A DNA stretch of 64,000 nt, from NCBI RefSeq assembly GCF_030297175.1, contig NZ_AP028070.1:3710519-3774518 (forward strand), in the 5' to 3' direction. The notes beneath the pieces are model-generated. The model did no database searches. It was not told where the DNA came from and was given only the letters and a program-made list of their open reading frames with translations. The translations under genes were made by a program, and so were the position numbers. This DNA comes from Marinobacter sp. LA51. GTDB lineage: Bacteria > Pseudomonadota > Gammaproteobacteria > Pseudomonadales > Oleiphilaceae. Of the stretch, positions 25,818 through 36,473 are shown one piece after another (position 1 is the stretch's first letter; each line of letters opens with the position of its first letter).

Positions 25818-27482
25818 ATGGAAACTGGCATCACCCCAAAATCGGAACGTCGCTCCGCCATGATTGGTAATGGCGCATGGAACGACAAGCTCATTACCGA
25901 TTACCTGGACGAAGCAGTGGCCCGCACCCCGGATCGCCAAGCCATCGTCGGCTATCAGGTCACCGGTGATATCCGAACAGCGCTTACCTTCCAGGAACTC
26001 AACCATGCCGTCGCCCGAATGGCCGCGGGCCTGGCCGCAATGGGCATCGATAAGGGCGATGTCGTGGCATGCCAGCTCCCGAACTGGTGGCAGACCACCG
26101 CGCTACACCTTGCCTGCATGCGCATCGGCGCCATTCTCAACCCATTGATGCCGATCTTCCGGGAGCGGGAACTGCGTTTCATGCTCAGCCACGGCGAAGC
26201 CAGACTGTTGGTCACTCCCAAGATCTTCCGCAATTTTGATTACGAAGCCATGGTTGATGGCATCCGCTCCGAGCTGCCAAAACTGGAAACCCTGCTGGTG
26301 ATTGGCGGCGAGGGTGACCGCAGCTTTGAACAGCGTCTGCTGGAGACGCCATGGGAAGAAAAAACGGACACTGCGGCGCTGTTTGCCGAGCGCAAACCTG
26401 GAGCCGATGAGGTGGTCCAGATTCTGTATACCTCCGGCACTACCGGCGAACCCAAGGGCGTTATGCACACCTCCAACACCCTGTTCTCCAACGTGCGTCC
26501 TTATGCTGAACGGCTGCACCTGACATCCGACGACAAGATCCTGATGGCCTCACCCCTGGCCCACCAGACCGGCTTCCTTTATGGCGTGATGATGCCGGTT
26601 TACCTGGGCACCACAGCCATCCTTCAGGATATCTGGGATGCCGACTATGTCTGCAAGGTGATTGCCGCTGAAAAGCCGGCCTTCACCATGGCGTCCACGC
26701 CTTTCCTCGCAGACTTGGTGAAAACCGCGCCCAAGCATGAGGGCGAGCTCGACTCATTGCGCATCTTTGTCTCAGCCGGCGCCCCCATTCCAACCGCCGT
26801 GGTCGAACAGGCCAGCAACACCCTGCAAGCCAAGATCGTCTCGGCCTGGGGCATGACTGAAAACGGCGCAGTGACCATGACCTGCCCGGAAGACCCGGCC
26901 GAACGCGCCAGCCAGTCTGACGGCAAAGTGCTGCCCTGGATGGAAATCAAAGTCACCGATTTCAAGGGCAACGCAGCGCCGGTAGGGGAAGAGGGCAACC
27001 TTTTGGTTCGCGGCGCGAGCCTGTTTGTTGGCTACCTCAAGCGCCCGGAGCTTTATGGCGTGGATCAGGAGGGTTGGTTCAGCACCGGCGACCTGGCCCG
27101 CATGGACAAAGATGGCTACATCCGCATCACCGGTCGCACCAAGGACGTGGTGATCCGTGGCGGTGAAAACATTCCCGTCGTTGAGGTGGAGAACCTGCTC
27201 TACAAATACCCGGGGATCGTCGATGTTGCCCTGGTGGGCTGCCCGGATGAGCGATTGGGCGAGCGGGTCTGCGCCTACGTCACCCTCGACGAGAAGACCA
27301 CCGATCTTTCTCTGGACGACGTCAAGAATTACCTCATCGAAGAAAAACTCTCCAAAAGCTACCTGCCGGAGTATCTCGAGGTGATTGAGGCCATGCCCCG
27401 CACCGCCTCCGGCAAGATCCAGAAATTCAAATTGCGTGAACAGGCGAAGGAAGTACGCCTGGACCCAGCCAAACGCAGCTGA
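25818..27482 (+). CDS. aliA: Cyclohexanecarboxylate-CoA ligase (AMP-forming)
   Basis: 554-residue ANL-superfamily acyl-CoA synthetase. P-loop-like ILYTSGTTGEPKGVMHT (about 200), AWGMTENGAVT, STGDLARMDKDGYIRITGR and the C-terminal catalytic Lys in PRTASGKIQKFKLRE. It activates an aliphatic or alicyclic carboxylate; cyclohexanecarboxylate is inferred from its operon with badH, badI and aliB. The ATG at 25818 has AAAGGTG upstream; GTG 25809 is an alternative. First gene of the operon. Confidence 0.88.
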   Translation: METGITPKSERRSAMIGNGAWNDKLITDYLDEAVARTPDRQAIVGYQVTGDIRTALTFQELNHAVARMAAGLAAMGIDKGDVVACQLPNWWQTTALHLACMRIGAILNPLMPIFRERELRFMLSHGEARLLVTPKIFRNFDYEAMVDGIRSELPKLETLLVIGGEGDRSFEQRLLETPWEEKTDTAALFAERKPGADEVVQILYTSGTTGEPKGVMHTSNTLFSNVRPYAERLHLTSDDKILMASPLAHQTGFLYGVMMPVYLGTTAILQDIWDADYVCKVIAAEKPAFTMASTPFLADLVKTAPKHEGELDSLRIFVSAGAPIPTAVVEQASNTLQAKIVSAWGMTENGAVTMTCPEDPAERASQSDGKVLPWMEIKVTDFKGNAAPVGEEGNLLVRGASLFVGYLKRPELYGVDQEGWFSTGDLARMDKDGYIRITGRTKDVVIRGGENIPVVEVENLLYKYPGIVDVALVGCPDERLGERVCAYVTLDEKTTDLSLDDVKNYLIEEKLSKSYLPEYLEVIEAMPRTASGKIQKFKLREQAKEVRLDPAKRS

Positions 27483-27514
27483 TTCGTTCATCGAAAACAA
27501 CAGGAGGAACCATC

Positions 27515-28282
27515 ATGAGAGGCCTGAAAGGAAAAACAGTCATCGTCACCGGTGGCGGTGGTGGCATCGGCCGCGCCGTTTGCCAGCGCTTTGCCGAGGA
27601 AGGCAGCCTGGTGGCCGTGCTCGACCGTGATGAGAACGCGGCCCAAGCCACGGCAGACCTGATCACCGAGACGGGTGGTAAGGCCCGCGCCTACGCCGCC
27701 GACATCACCGATTACGCCGCGATCACTGACACCGTAGCCGCCATCGAAAACGAACTGGGCGTACCGACCGTGCTGGTGAACAACGCCGGTTTCGACCGCT
27801 TTATGCCGTTCCTGAAAACCGAGCCGAAGCTCTGGGAACAGCTGATTGCGGTGAACCTTACTGGCGCCCTGAACATGCACCATGTGGTATTGCCGAAGAT
27901 GGTCGCCGCCGGCGGTGGCAAGGTCATCAACGTCGCCTCCGATGCCGCCCGTGTCGGCTCTTCCGGTGAATCCGTCTACGCCGCCTGCAAAGCTGGCCTG
28001 GTGGGCTTCAGCAAGACCGTGGCCCGGGAACTGGCTACCAAAAAGGTGTGCCTGAATGTGGTCTGTCCCGGCCCCACAGACACGGCCCTGCTTAAAGGCG
28101 TGGCCGAGAGCGCGTCCAACCCGGAGAAACTGCTGGAAGCCTTCCGCAACGCGGTCCCCATGAAGCGACTGGCGCAACCGGAAGACTACCCCGGCGTTAT
28201 CGCCCTGCTTGCCAGTGACGATGCCAACTTCATCACCGGCCAGGTCATCAGCGTGTCCGGCGGATTGACCATGGCCGGCTAA
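27515..28282 (+). CDS. badH: 2-hydroxycyclohexanecarboxyl-CoA dehydrogenase (SDR)
   Basis: 255-residue short-chain dehydrogenase: cofactor motif TGGGGGIGRA (12-21), NNAGF, catalytic Ser in NVASDAARVGSSGE and Y-x3-K in SVYAACKAG. NAD-dependent oxidation of 2-hydroxy- to 2-ketocyclohexanecarboxyl-CoA is assigned from length and operon context; the fold alone would also fit 3-oxoacyl reductases. AGGAGG precedes the ATG, 32 bp after aliA. Confidence 0.85.
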   Translation: MRGLKGKTVIVTGGGGGIGRAVCQRFAEEGSLVAVLDRDENAAQATADLITETGGKARAYAADITDYAAITDTVAAIENELGVPTVLVNNAGFDRFMPFLKTEPKLWEQLIAVNLTGALNMHHVVLPKMVAAGGGKVINVASDAARVGSSGESVYAACKAGLVGFSKTVARELATKKVCLNVVCPGPTDTALLKGVAESASNPEKLLEAFRNAVPMKRLAQPEDYPGVIALLASDDANFITGQVISVSGGLTMAG

Positions 28283-28314
28283 GCGACCAGTTACACGAAT
28301 CAGGAGACTGCATC

Positions 28315-29097
28315 ATGAACTACGAAGATATCCTTTACGACGAAAGCGACGGCGTCGCCACCATTACCATTAACCGGCCAGAGCGTTACAACGCCTTCCG
28401 AGGCCAAACCTGTTTGGAACTGCTTGACGCCTTCAACCGGGCCGGCTGGAACAAGGACATCGGGGTAATTGTCTTTACCGGTGCCGGTGAAAAAGCCTTC
28501 TGTACCGGCGGTGACCAGGGTGCCCACGAAGGCCAGTACGACGGTCGGGGCCTGATCGGCTTACCCGTGGAGGAATTGCAGCGGCTGATCCGGGAGGTAC
28601 CCAAGCCGGTCATCGCCCGGGTTAATGGTTTCGCCATCGGCGGTGGCCATGTCCTTCATGTGATCTGCGATCTGAGCATTGCCTCGGAAACCGCCATCTT
28701 TGGCCAGGTTGGCCCCAAGGTCGGTTCAGTCGACCCCGGGTTCGGTACCGCCTATCTCGCCCGCGTAGTCGGTGAGAAGCGGGCCCGTGAAATCTGGTAC
28801 CTGTGCCGCAAGTATTCGGCGGAGCAAGCCCTGGAGTGGGGGCTGGTGAATGCGGTGGTACCAGCAGATCAGCTGGACGAAGAGGTGCGCAAATGGTGCG
28901 ACGAGATCCTGGAAAAGAGCCCGACCGCCCTCTCGATTGCCAAACGCTCCTTTAACGCGGACAGCGACAACATTGCCGGTATTGGCGCGCTCGGCATGCA
29001 GGCCCTGAGCCTGTACTACAACACCGACGAGTCCAGGGAAGGCGTCAACGCTTTCAAGGAAAAGCGCAAGCCGGACTTCCGGAAATTCTACAAGTAA
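28315..29097 (+). CDS. badI: 2-ketocyclohexanecarboxyl-CoA hydrolase (ring cleavage)
   Basis: 260-residue crotonase-family protein, related to MenB (naphthoyl-CoA synthase) in the way BadI is: INRPERYNAFRGQTCLELLDAF, KAFCTGGDQGAHEGQYDGRG, FAIGGGHVLHVICDLSIAS, FGQVGPKVGSVDPGFGTAYLARVVG, and the C-terminal EGVNAFKEKRKPDFRKF. It opens the ring of 2-ketocyclohexanecarboxyl-CoA to pimeloyl-CoA. Located between badH and aliB with a ribosome site (GGAG) upstream. Confidence 0.9.
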   Translation: MNYEDILYDESDGVATITINRPERYNAFRGQTCLELLDAFNRAGWNKDIGVIVFTGAGEKAFCTGGDQGAHEGQYDGRGLIGLPVEELQRLIREVPKPVIARVNGFAIGGGHVLHVICDLSIASETAIFGQVGPKVGSVDPGFGTAYLARVVGEKRAREIWYLCRKYSAEQALEWGLVNAVVPADQLDEEVRKWCDEILEKSPTALSIAKRSFNADSDNIAGIGALGMQALSLYYNTDESREGVNAFKEKRKPDFRKFYK

Positions 29098-29154
29098 GCA
29101 GACCGACCCGGTGGCTATAAGCGGCCGGGTCACAGACACAGCCCGGAGAACACC

Positions 29155-30294
29155 ATGAATTTCGGATTTAACGAAGAACAGAACGCAATCCGCGAGGTTG
29201 TGGCCCGCTTCAGCACCGAGGTGCTGGCTCCGGGCTACCGCAAGCGGGACAAGGAAGGGGTGATCGAAAAGGATGTCATCCGCCAGCTTGGCGAGATGGG
29301 CCTGCTCGGTGGCGAACTGCCGGAGCACTTTGGCGGCAGCGGTATGGACTGTGTCACCAGTGGCCTGATCATGGAAGAGATCGCCAAAGGGGATTTCAAC
29401 GTCGGCTACATTCCGCTACTGGCTTCCCTCAATGGCCAGATTATCGCCAGTCACGCCGAACCCGACCTGGCGAAGAAGTGGCTGCACGGCATCACTTCTG
29501 GCCAAAACGTCGCCTGCATTGCCCTGACAGAACCCCACGGCGGTTCCGACGCCGCCAACCTGCGCCTGAAAGCGGAGAAAAAGGGCGATGTCTATGTGCT
29601 CAACGGCGAAAAAACCTCCATCTCCATGGCCGACCAGGCCGATGTGGCGGTGGTGTTTGCCCGCACCGGCACGGTGGAACAAAAAGCTTCCGGGATCAGC
29701 GCATTTCTGGTGCCCATGGACACACCGGGCATCACCACCACCCGATTCGAGGACAACGGTCAACGCGCCATCGGCCGCGGCTCCATCTTTTTCGACAACG
29801 TGGAGGTACCTGCCAGCCACATGATGGGTGATGAGGGAAAGGGCTTCAAACAGGTAATGCAGGGCTTTGACTACAGCCGTGCACTGATCGGCCTGCAGTG
29901 CCTCGCGGTAGCCCAGCAATCTCTGGACGAAACCTGGCAGTGGCTGACTGAACGCACCGCCTTCGGCCAAAACCTGTCGGCATTCCAGGGCCTGACCCAC
30001 CCACTGGCCGAATACCAGACTTACGTTCATGCCGCGCGCCTGCAGTGCTACCATGCGCTCTGGTTGAAGGACAGCGACCTGCCCCATAACGCCGAGGCCG
30101 CCATGAACAAGTGGTGGGGGCCAAAGCTGGCGTTCGACGTGGTGAAACAGTGTCTGCTGGCCCATGGTCATACCGGTTGGGGCGAGGATCTGCCCTTTGC
30201 CCAGCGTCTGCGGGACGTGCTGGGTCTGCAAATAGGTGATGGCACCGCGCAGATCATGAAAAACATTATTGCCCGCGAATACCTACCCACGTGA
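29155..30294 (+). CDS. aliB: Cyclohexanecarboxyl-CoA dehydrogenase (acyl-CoA dehydrogenase)
   Basis: 379-residue FAD-dependent acyl-CoA dehydrogenase: N-terminal helical domain (EEQNAIREVVARF), middle beta domain (ACIALTEPHGGSDAANL, LNGEKTSISMADQADV), C-terminal helical domain ending GDGTAQIMKNIIAREYLPT. It introduces the 1,2 double bond in cyclohexanecarboxyl-CoA, feeding badK. Assigned from the operon; sequence alone says acyl-CoA dehydrogenase. Separated from badI by 57 bp. Confidence 0.85.
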   Translation: MNFGFNEEQNAIREVVARFSTEVLAPGYRKRDKEGVIEKDVIRQLGEMGLLGGELPEHFGGSGMDCVTSGLIMEEIAKGDFNVGYIPLLASLNGQIIASHAEPDLAKKWLHGITSGQNVACIALTEPHGGSDAANLRLKAEKKGDVYVLNGEKTSISMADQADVAVVFARTGTVEQKASGISAFLVPMDTPGITTTRFEDNGQRAIGRGSIFFDNVEVPASHMMGDEGKGFKQVMQGFDYSRALIGLQCLAVAQQSLDETWQWLTERTAFGQNLSAFQGLTHPLAEYQTYVHAARLQCYHALWLKDSDLPHNAEAAMNKWWGPKLAFDVVKQCLLAHGHTGWGEDLPFAQRLRDVLGLQIGDGTAQIMKNIIAREYLPT

Positions 30295-30328
30295 GGCATC
30301 CCAGCCCCGGGGACACACAGGAGCTCAG

Positions 30329-30793
30329 ATGATCGTCAACGAATCCGGCGGCATTCCGAACCGGCTGTTTTTCCGCCTGTTCCAGACTGGCAACATCCTG
30401 CAGCGGCAGGTTCAGAATGAGATGGGAATCAGTGCGGTGCAGTGGTCAGTGCTGGGTGCGTTGTCACGGGAAGGTTTTGAGGACGGCACCTCGTTCAACC
30501 AGCTGAAAGAATACCTGTACGTGAGCCGGCAGAACCTCGATGGGGTGCTGAAACGGATGGAGCGGGATGGCCATGTGGTTCGGATAACGGACCCACAGGA
30601 CCGTCGCGCCCGGCTGGTGAAACTGACTGACAGTGGGCAGAAGTTCTGGAATCAGCTGCAGGACACCATCACCGAGTTTTACCAGCAGGCGCTGCAGGGT
30701 CTGAGTTTTGATGACGGGGTCAGCCTGCTGCACCTTCTCAAGAAACTGCAGCACGAACTTGTTCAGGTCTCGCTGACCTCAGAGAACGAATAG
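30329..30793 (+). CDS. badR: MarR-family regulator, probable BadR
   Basis: 154-residue winged-helix protein: MGISAVQWSVLGALS, recognition helix near FNQLKEYLYVSRQNLDGVLKRME, wing ITDPQDRRARLVKLTDSG. As last gene of the ali/bad operon it probably represses the divergent aliA/badK promoters until a pathway CoA-ester binds (the behaviour known for BadR of Rhodopseudomonas). ATG 30329 has GGAGCT upstream; an upstream Met at 30269 overlaps aliB and lacks support. Confidence 0.82.
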   Translation: MIVNESGGIPNRLFFRLFQTGNILQRQVQNEMGISAVQWSVLGALSREGFEDGTSFNQLKEYLYVSRQNLDGVLKRMERDGHVVRITDPQDRRARLVKLTDSGQKFWNQLQDTITEFYQQALQGLSFDDGVSLLHLLKKLQHELVQVSLTSENE

Positions 30794-30820
30794 GCCGCCT
30801 GACCAACAGGACAGGCGGCC
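30793..30820. terminator. Terminator hairpin between badR and frmA
   Basis: Perfect 9-bp GC-rich stem GGCCGCCTG / CAGGCGGCC with 10-nt loop between convergent genes only 34 bp apart; no long T run. Confidence 0.65.
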
Positions 30821-30827
30821 ACTCTAT

Positions 30828-32113
<1,286 letters not shown>

Positions 32114-33004
32114 ATGTATCGCTGGGAAGGCGTGAACGAGTTTGTTGCCGTCGCTGAAACCGAAAGCTTTACCCAGGCAGCCCGGAGACTCGGCGTCTCG
32201 ACCGCTCAGGTGAGCCGGCAGGTCAGTGCCCTGGAAACCCGGCTGGCCACCCGGCTGTTCTACCGGACAACGCGGCGGGTATCGGTTACTGAGGCAGGTC
32301 GGATTTACTACCAGCATTGCCGGCAGGTACTGGATGCGCTGGACGATGCCGAGCGCTCCATCACCAACCTGCAGTTATCCCCAAGGGGCAAGCTCAGGCT
32401 GACGGCACCCATTACTTACGGTGAGAAGAGGATTGCGCCCCTGGTGAACGAGTTTGTGGTGCAGTATCCGGAACTGGACGTCGAAATGAACCTGACCAAC
32501 CAGAAACTGGATCTGGTGGGCGAGGGTTATGATTTGGCCGTACGGCTCGGCAAGCTGGAGGACTCCAGCATGATGGCCCGGCGCCTGTCATCCCGCACCC
32601 TGTATGTGTGCGCATCGCCCCAGTACCTCTCGGTCCACGGCACACCTTATGAGCTGTCGGAACTGGCGCAGCACAACTGTCTGCAGGGCAACCTGGATTA
32701 CTGGCGTTTCCAGGAACAGGGCCAACCTCGCAATGTCCGAATCAGCGGAAACATCCGGTGCGACAGTGGCAGGGCGTTGCTGGATGCAGCATTGAAGGGG
32801 ATTGGTATCGTCCAGTTACCGGACTATTACGTGCAAACAGCACTGGATACGGGCCAGTTGCTGCCGCTGCTGAAAGATTACCGAGAGGATGATGACGGTA
32901 TCTGGGCGGTTTATCCCCAAACCCGTCACCTGTCTCCGAAAGTCCGGATGCTGCTCGACTTCCTTGTCGAGTCACTAGGACCGTCAGGGGCTGATAGAGC
33001 CTAG
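32114..33004 (+). CDS. LysR-family transcriptional regulator
   Basis: 296 residues: N-terminal winged helix (FVAVAETESFTQAARRLGVSTAQVSRQVSALETRLATRLFYRTTRRVSVTE region, about 8-58), then an effector-binding domain of the CrgA/TrpI-like subgroup. ATG 32114 follows GGAGAGAACAGG. The target may be the divergent frmA; effector unknown. Its stop overlaps that of the convergent DadA-like gene by 4 bp. Confidence 0.88.
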   Translation: MYRWEGVNEFVAVAETESFTQAARRLGVSTAQVSRQVSALETRLATRLFYRTTRRVSVTEAGRIYYQHCRQVLDALDDAERSITNLQLSPRGKLRLTAPITYGEKRIAPLVNEFVVQYPELDVEMNLTNQKLDLVGEGYDLAVRLGKLEDSSMMARRLSSRTLYVCASPQYLSVHGTPYELSELAQHNCLQGNLDYWRFQEQGQPRNVRISGNIRCDSGRALLDAALKGIGIVQLPDYYVQTALDTGQLLPLLKDYREDDDGIWAVYPQTRHLSPKVRMLLDFLVESLGPSGADRA

Positions 33005-34245
33005 CGAGCCGTGCTCACGGTCGCGCCTGAAGGCGCCGTATCAACTGCATCCGCCAGCAGCTCGGCGGTGATGGCGGAGAGCGTCCAGCCCAGGTGGCCA
33101 TGACCGGTGTTGTAGAACACCGTGGGCAGGCGGCCGGGGCCGACGCGCGGCATCATGTTCGGCAACATGGGACGCAGACCAGCCCAAGGCACCACGCGAC
33201 GGGTGCTGACCCCGGGGAAGCATTCCTCAACCCAGCGTGTCAGCGGCTTGATGCGGTCGTCGCGGATGTTGCGGTTGTAGCCGTTGAACTCGGCAGTACC
33301 GGCAACCCGGAAACGGTCATCACCCAGACGACTGGTGACCAGCTTGGTGGCATCGTCCAGCAGGCTGACAGTCGGAGCGGCTTGCTGAGAGGCCTCGTCG
33401 TCCAGTTCTACGGTGATGGAATAGCCTTTAACCGGATAGATGTTGACCCGGTCACCCAGCTTGGCCGCCAGAGCGCGACTGCCAACACCGGCACAGATCA
33501 CCACGCCGTCGTAGGTTTCGCGGGTCTGTTCTTTGCCGTCGAAGGAGGTAACCCAGGCGCTGGACGCATCTGCGCTCAGTTCGGTCACGGTGTGGCCGTA
33601 GTTGGTCTTAACGCCACGGCGCTGGATCGCATCGGCCAGGCCGTTGGTGAACTTGTGGATATCTCCGGTGGAATCACTCTCGGTGTAAAAACCACCGTAG
33701 TAGGTACCGGCCAGCGTGGGCTCGATCGATTTCATTTCCTCGGGAGTCACCGGCCGACGCTCAAGGCCGCCCGCTGCCAGCAGCTTGGAGACGTTCGAGG
33801 CGTGATCAAAACCAGCCTTGTCCCGGTAAATGTGCAGGATGCCCTGCTTCTTCAGATCGAAATCGATGCCTTCGTCCTGCGCCCACTGGAACAGGTGTTC
33901 ACGGGCCGCAATGGCCAAGCGAGCGGTTTCCGTGGTGTTCTTTTCGTACTGGGGAATTGCCGCCATGAACTCGGCAAACCAGCTTAATTTGTGCCAGGAC
34001 GGTTTGGGATTGACCAGCAGCGGGGCATCGCTGTGCATCATCCACTTCATGCCTTTGATGATGGTCTGCCAGTTGTTCCATACCTCGGCGTTAGACGCCG
34101 ACAACTGGCCGCCGTTGGCGAAGGACGTTTCCATCGCGGCATAGCGGTGCTTTTCGTAAACGGTGACATCCAGGCCGCGCTTGGCCAGGGTGTAAGCCGT
34201 GGTGATACCGGTAATACCACCGCCGATAACTGCAATTCGCTTCAT
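33001..34245 (-). CDS. dadA: D-amino acid dehydrogenase-like FAD oxidase under glycine riboswitch
   Basis: 414-residue FAD-dependent amine oxidase (DAO family): N-terminal dinucleotide fold AVIGGGITGITTAYTLAKRG, ETSFANGGQLSASNAEVW, C-terminal PMMPRVGPG-like segment and YNTGHGHLGWTLS as in DadA. Family members oxidise D-amino acids and pass electrons to the respiratory chain. Being behind a glycine riboswitch suggests glycine or a related small amino acid is the physiological substrate (inference). ATG 34245 is preceded by GGAGAG. No alanine racemase is next to it. Confidence 0.88.
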   Translation of the reverse strand: MKRIAVIGGGITGITTAYTLAKRGLDVTVYEKHRYAAMETSFANGGQLSASNAEVWNNWQTIIKGMKWMMHSDAPLLVNPKPSWHKLSWFAEFMAAIPQYEKNTTETARLAIAAREHLFQWAQDEGIDFDLKKQGILHIYRDKAGFDHASNVSKLLAAGGLERRPVTPEEMKSIEPTLAGTYYGGFYTESDSTGDIHKFTNGLADAIQRRGVKTNYGHTVTELSADASSAWVTSFDGKEQTRETYDGVVICAGVGSRALAAKLGDRVNIYPVKGYSITVELDDEASQQAAPTVSLLDDATKLVTSRLGDDRFRVAGTAEFNGYNRNIRDDRIKPLTRWVEECFPGVSTRRVVPWAGLRPMLPNMMPRVGPGRLPTVFYNTGHGHLGWTLSAITAELLADAVDTAPSGATVSTAR

Positions 34246-34292
34246 AGAACTCTCCAAGAGGCGTCCAGGGTTCCCTTTCCCCATAGCCTGTT

Positions 34293-34310
34293 TACACAGC
34301 ATTCTGTGTA
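34293..34310 (-). promoter_or_regulatory. Hairpin between glycine riboswitch and dadA
   Basis: Inverted repeat TACACAG / CTGTGTA with a 4-nt loop, in the leader between riboswitch and start codon; possible part of the expression platform. No T run. Confidence 0.35.
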
Positions 34311-34327
34311 CAGCATGGTAGAAAGCA

Positions 34328-34530
34328 CCCCTTCCGTCACGGTACCTGAGAGATTCACTCGCCAATTCCTTGAAATCAGCGGCTTGCTCCTTCGGTGTGC
34401 CAACGGACGCGGTCGTCGGCAGCTCTTCGGAAAGTATTCATGCTAGCGGTCCGTTTGCCTGAGAGTTTCCGGGGCAGTTGCTCCTTCGGCGCCGGCCACA
34501 CAAGAGTGCAGCGCGGTCTCTCCCGCTAGC
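34328..34530 (-). promoter_or_regulatory. Tandem glycine riboswitch
   Basis: On the minus strand two gcvT-type aptamers follow each other: GCGGGAGAGACC ... GCCGAAGGAGCAA ... AAACTCTCAGGCAAA (first), then GAAGAGCTGCC ... ACCGAAGGAGCAAG ... AATCTCTCAGGTACC-GTGACGGAAGGGG (second). The CCGAAGGAGCAA and CTCTCAGGYA cores are near perfect. Usually turns on glycine use when glycine is plentiful; here it precedes a DadA-like oxidase, not gcvTHP. Confidence 0.92.
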
Positions 34531-34613
34531 ATGTCAGATCAGCGATTATCGCCAATCTGGTCTGCAAAATAGCAAATAACTGGGTTCTACAAAACCTTTA
34601 CCTCAGTTGAGGC

Positions 34614-36446
34614 TTACTCCACCGTCACACTCTTGGCCAGGTTGCGCGGCTGATCCACGTCCGTGCCCTTGAGTACGGCCACATGGTAGGACAGCAACTG
34701 CAGCGGCACCGTGTACACGATAGGTGCGGTAATCTCGTGCACCGAAGGCAACGGCATCACGTGGATGCCCTCTTCCGCTTTCACGCCGGCGGCGCTGTCG
34801 GCGAAGACAAACAGCTCGCCGCCCCGGGCCCGAACTTCCTCCAGGTTGGACTTGAGCTTTTCCACCAAGGTGTTGTTGGGAGCCACGGTGACCACCGGCA
34901 TCTCACTGTCGACCAGAGCCAGCGGGCCATGCTTCAGCTCACCGGCCGGATAGGCTTCGGCATGGATGTAGGAAATTTCCTTGAGCTTTAGGGCACCTTC
35001 CAGTGCCACCGGGAACTGCGAGCCCCGGCCCAGGAACAAGCTGTGATTTTTATCCATGAAGGCCTTGGACATCTCGGCGATGTCGGCATCCAATGCCAGC
35101 ACCTGGTCGACCTGCCCCGGCAACTGGTGAATAGCCTTCACGATTTCCGCTTCCCGCTCCTCAGTGAGGCCATTGTGACGGGCCAGAGCCAGGGTGAAGA
35201 TCAGCAGCGCCGTCAGCTGGGTGGTGAAGGCCTTGGTGGAGGCAACACCGATCTCCGGGCCGGCCTGGGTCATGATCACCAGGTCGGATTCACGGACCAG
35301 TGAGCTGCCAGGTACGTTGCAGATGGCTAGCGCGGCCCGGAAACCGGCCTGTTTGGCCTGTCGCAGGGCAGCCAGGGTATCGGCGGTTTCGCCAGACTGG
35401 GAAATGCACAGGAACAGGGTGTCGCGCTGGATCACGTGTTTGCGGTAACGGAATTCCGAGGCGACCTCGACCGAACAGGCAACGCCGGCCAGCTCCTCAA
35501 TCCAGTAGCGGGCAACCATACCGGCGTGATAACTGGTGCCGCAGGCAATGATCTGGACGTGGTTGACGTCCTGCAGAAGGTTGGCGGCTTCGGTGCCGAG
35601 CGCCTGCTCCAGTACCCGGTTATCGGTAATCCGGCCTTCCATGGTGGCTTTGATCACCCTCGGCTGCTCGTAGATTTCCTTGAGCATGAAGTGGCGATAT
35701 TCGCCTTTGTCGGCCGAATCTGAACCATGCTCGAAACGAATGATCTTGCGCTCGACCGGCGTGCCTTCGCGGTCATGGATGGTCACCGCGTCCCGACGGA
35801 TGTCGGCGATATCGCCTTCCTCAAGAAACATGAAGCGGTCGGTCACCGGCAGCAGCGCCAGCTGGTCGGAGGCAATGAAGTTCTCGCCAATACCGACGCC
35901 GATCACCAGCGGGCTGCCTTCCCGGCACACCACCAGGTGATCCGGCTCATCCGCATGCACCACGGCCAGTGCGTAGGCTCCGCGCAGACGGGCGATGGCG
36001 GCTTTCACGGCGTCGTAAAGATTGCTGTGCTTGCGGTAATACTGCTCGATCAGGTGGGCGACCACTTCGGTGTCGGTCTGGGAGGTGAACTCGAAGCCAT
36101 CCGCTTTCAGTTCGTCACGCAGTTCCTGATAGTTCTCGATGATGCCGTTGTGGACAATGGCCAGACGATCCCCGGACATGTGGGGATGGGCATTGATCTG
36201 AGACGGCTCGCCATGGGTAGCCCAGCGGGTGTGGGCAATACCCAGATGACCGGTCAGCGGGTTGGCTTCAATGGCCTCGGCCAGTGACGCCACCTTGCCA
36301 ACCTCGCGGGCGCGATGGGTAACACTGCCGCCATCAATGACTGCCATACCGGCGGAATCGTACCCCCGGTATTCCAGACGGCGCAGACCCTCCAGAAGAA
36401 TGCCCTGAACGTCCCGTTCCGAAACCGCACCTACAATGCCACACAT
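34614..36446 (-). CDS. glmS: Glutamine-fructose-6-phosphate aminotransferase
   Basis: 610-residue enzyme of normal length. N-terminal class II glutaminase domain with catalytic Cys after Met ([12 protein letters not shown]), [17 protein letters not shown] and [12 protein letters not shown]-terminal double SIS isomerase ([43 protein letters not shown]) ending [11 protein letters not shown]. Makes glucosamine-6-phosphate for peptidoglycan and LPS. 27 bp after glmU on the same strand, so cotranscribed. Confidence 0.98.
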   Translation of the reverse strand: MCGIVGAVSERDVQGILLEGLRRLEYRGYDSAGMAVIDGGSVTHRAREVGKVASLAEAIEANPLTGHLGIAHTRWATHGEPSQINAHPHMSGDRLAIVHNGIIENYQELRDELKADGFEFTSQTDTEVVAHLIEQYYRKHSNLYDAVKAAIARLRGAYALAVVHADEPDHLVVCREGSPLVIGVGIGENFIASDQLALLPVTDRFMFLEEGDIADIRRDAVTIHDREGTPVERKIIRFEHGSDSADKGEYRHFMLKEIYEQPRVIKATMEGRITDNRVLEQALGTEAANLLQDVNHVQIIACGTSYHAGMVARYWIEELAGVACSVEVASEFRYRKHVIQRDTLFLCISQSGETADTLAALRQAKQAGFRAALAICNVPGSSLVRESDLVIMTQAGPEIGVASTKAFTTQLTALLIFTLALARHNGLTEEREAEIVKAIHQLPGQVDQVLALDADIAEMSKAFMDKNHSLFLGRGSQFPVALEGALKLKEISYIHAEAYPAGELKHGPLALVDSEMPVVTVAPNNTLVEKLKSNLEEVRARGGELFVFADSAAGVKAEEGIHVMPLPSVHEITAPIVYTVPLQLLSYHVAVLKGTDVDQPRNLAKSVTVE

Positions 36447-36473
36447 GCTGCTATCACCTGTCCTGTAAAACTA

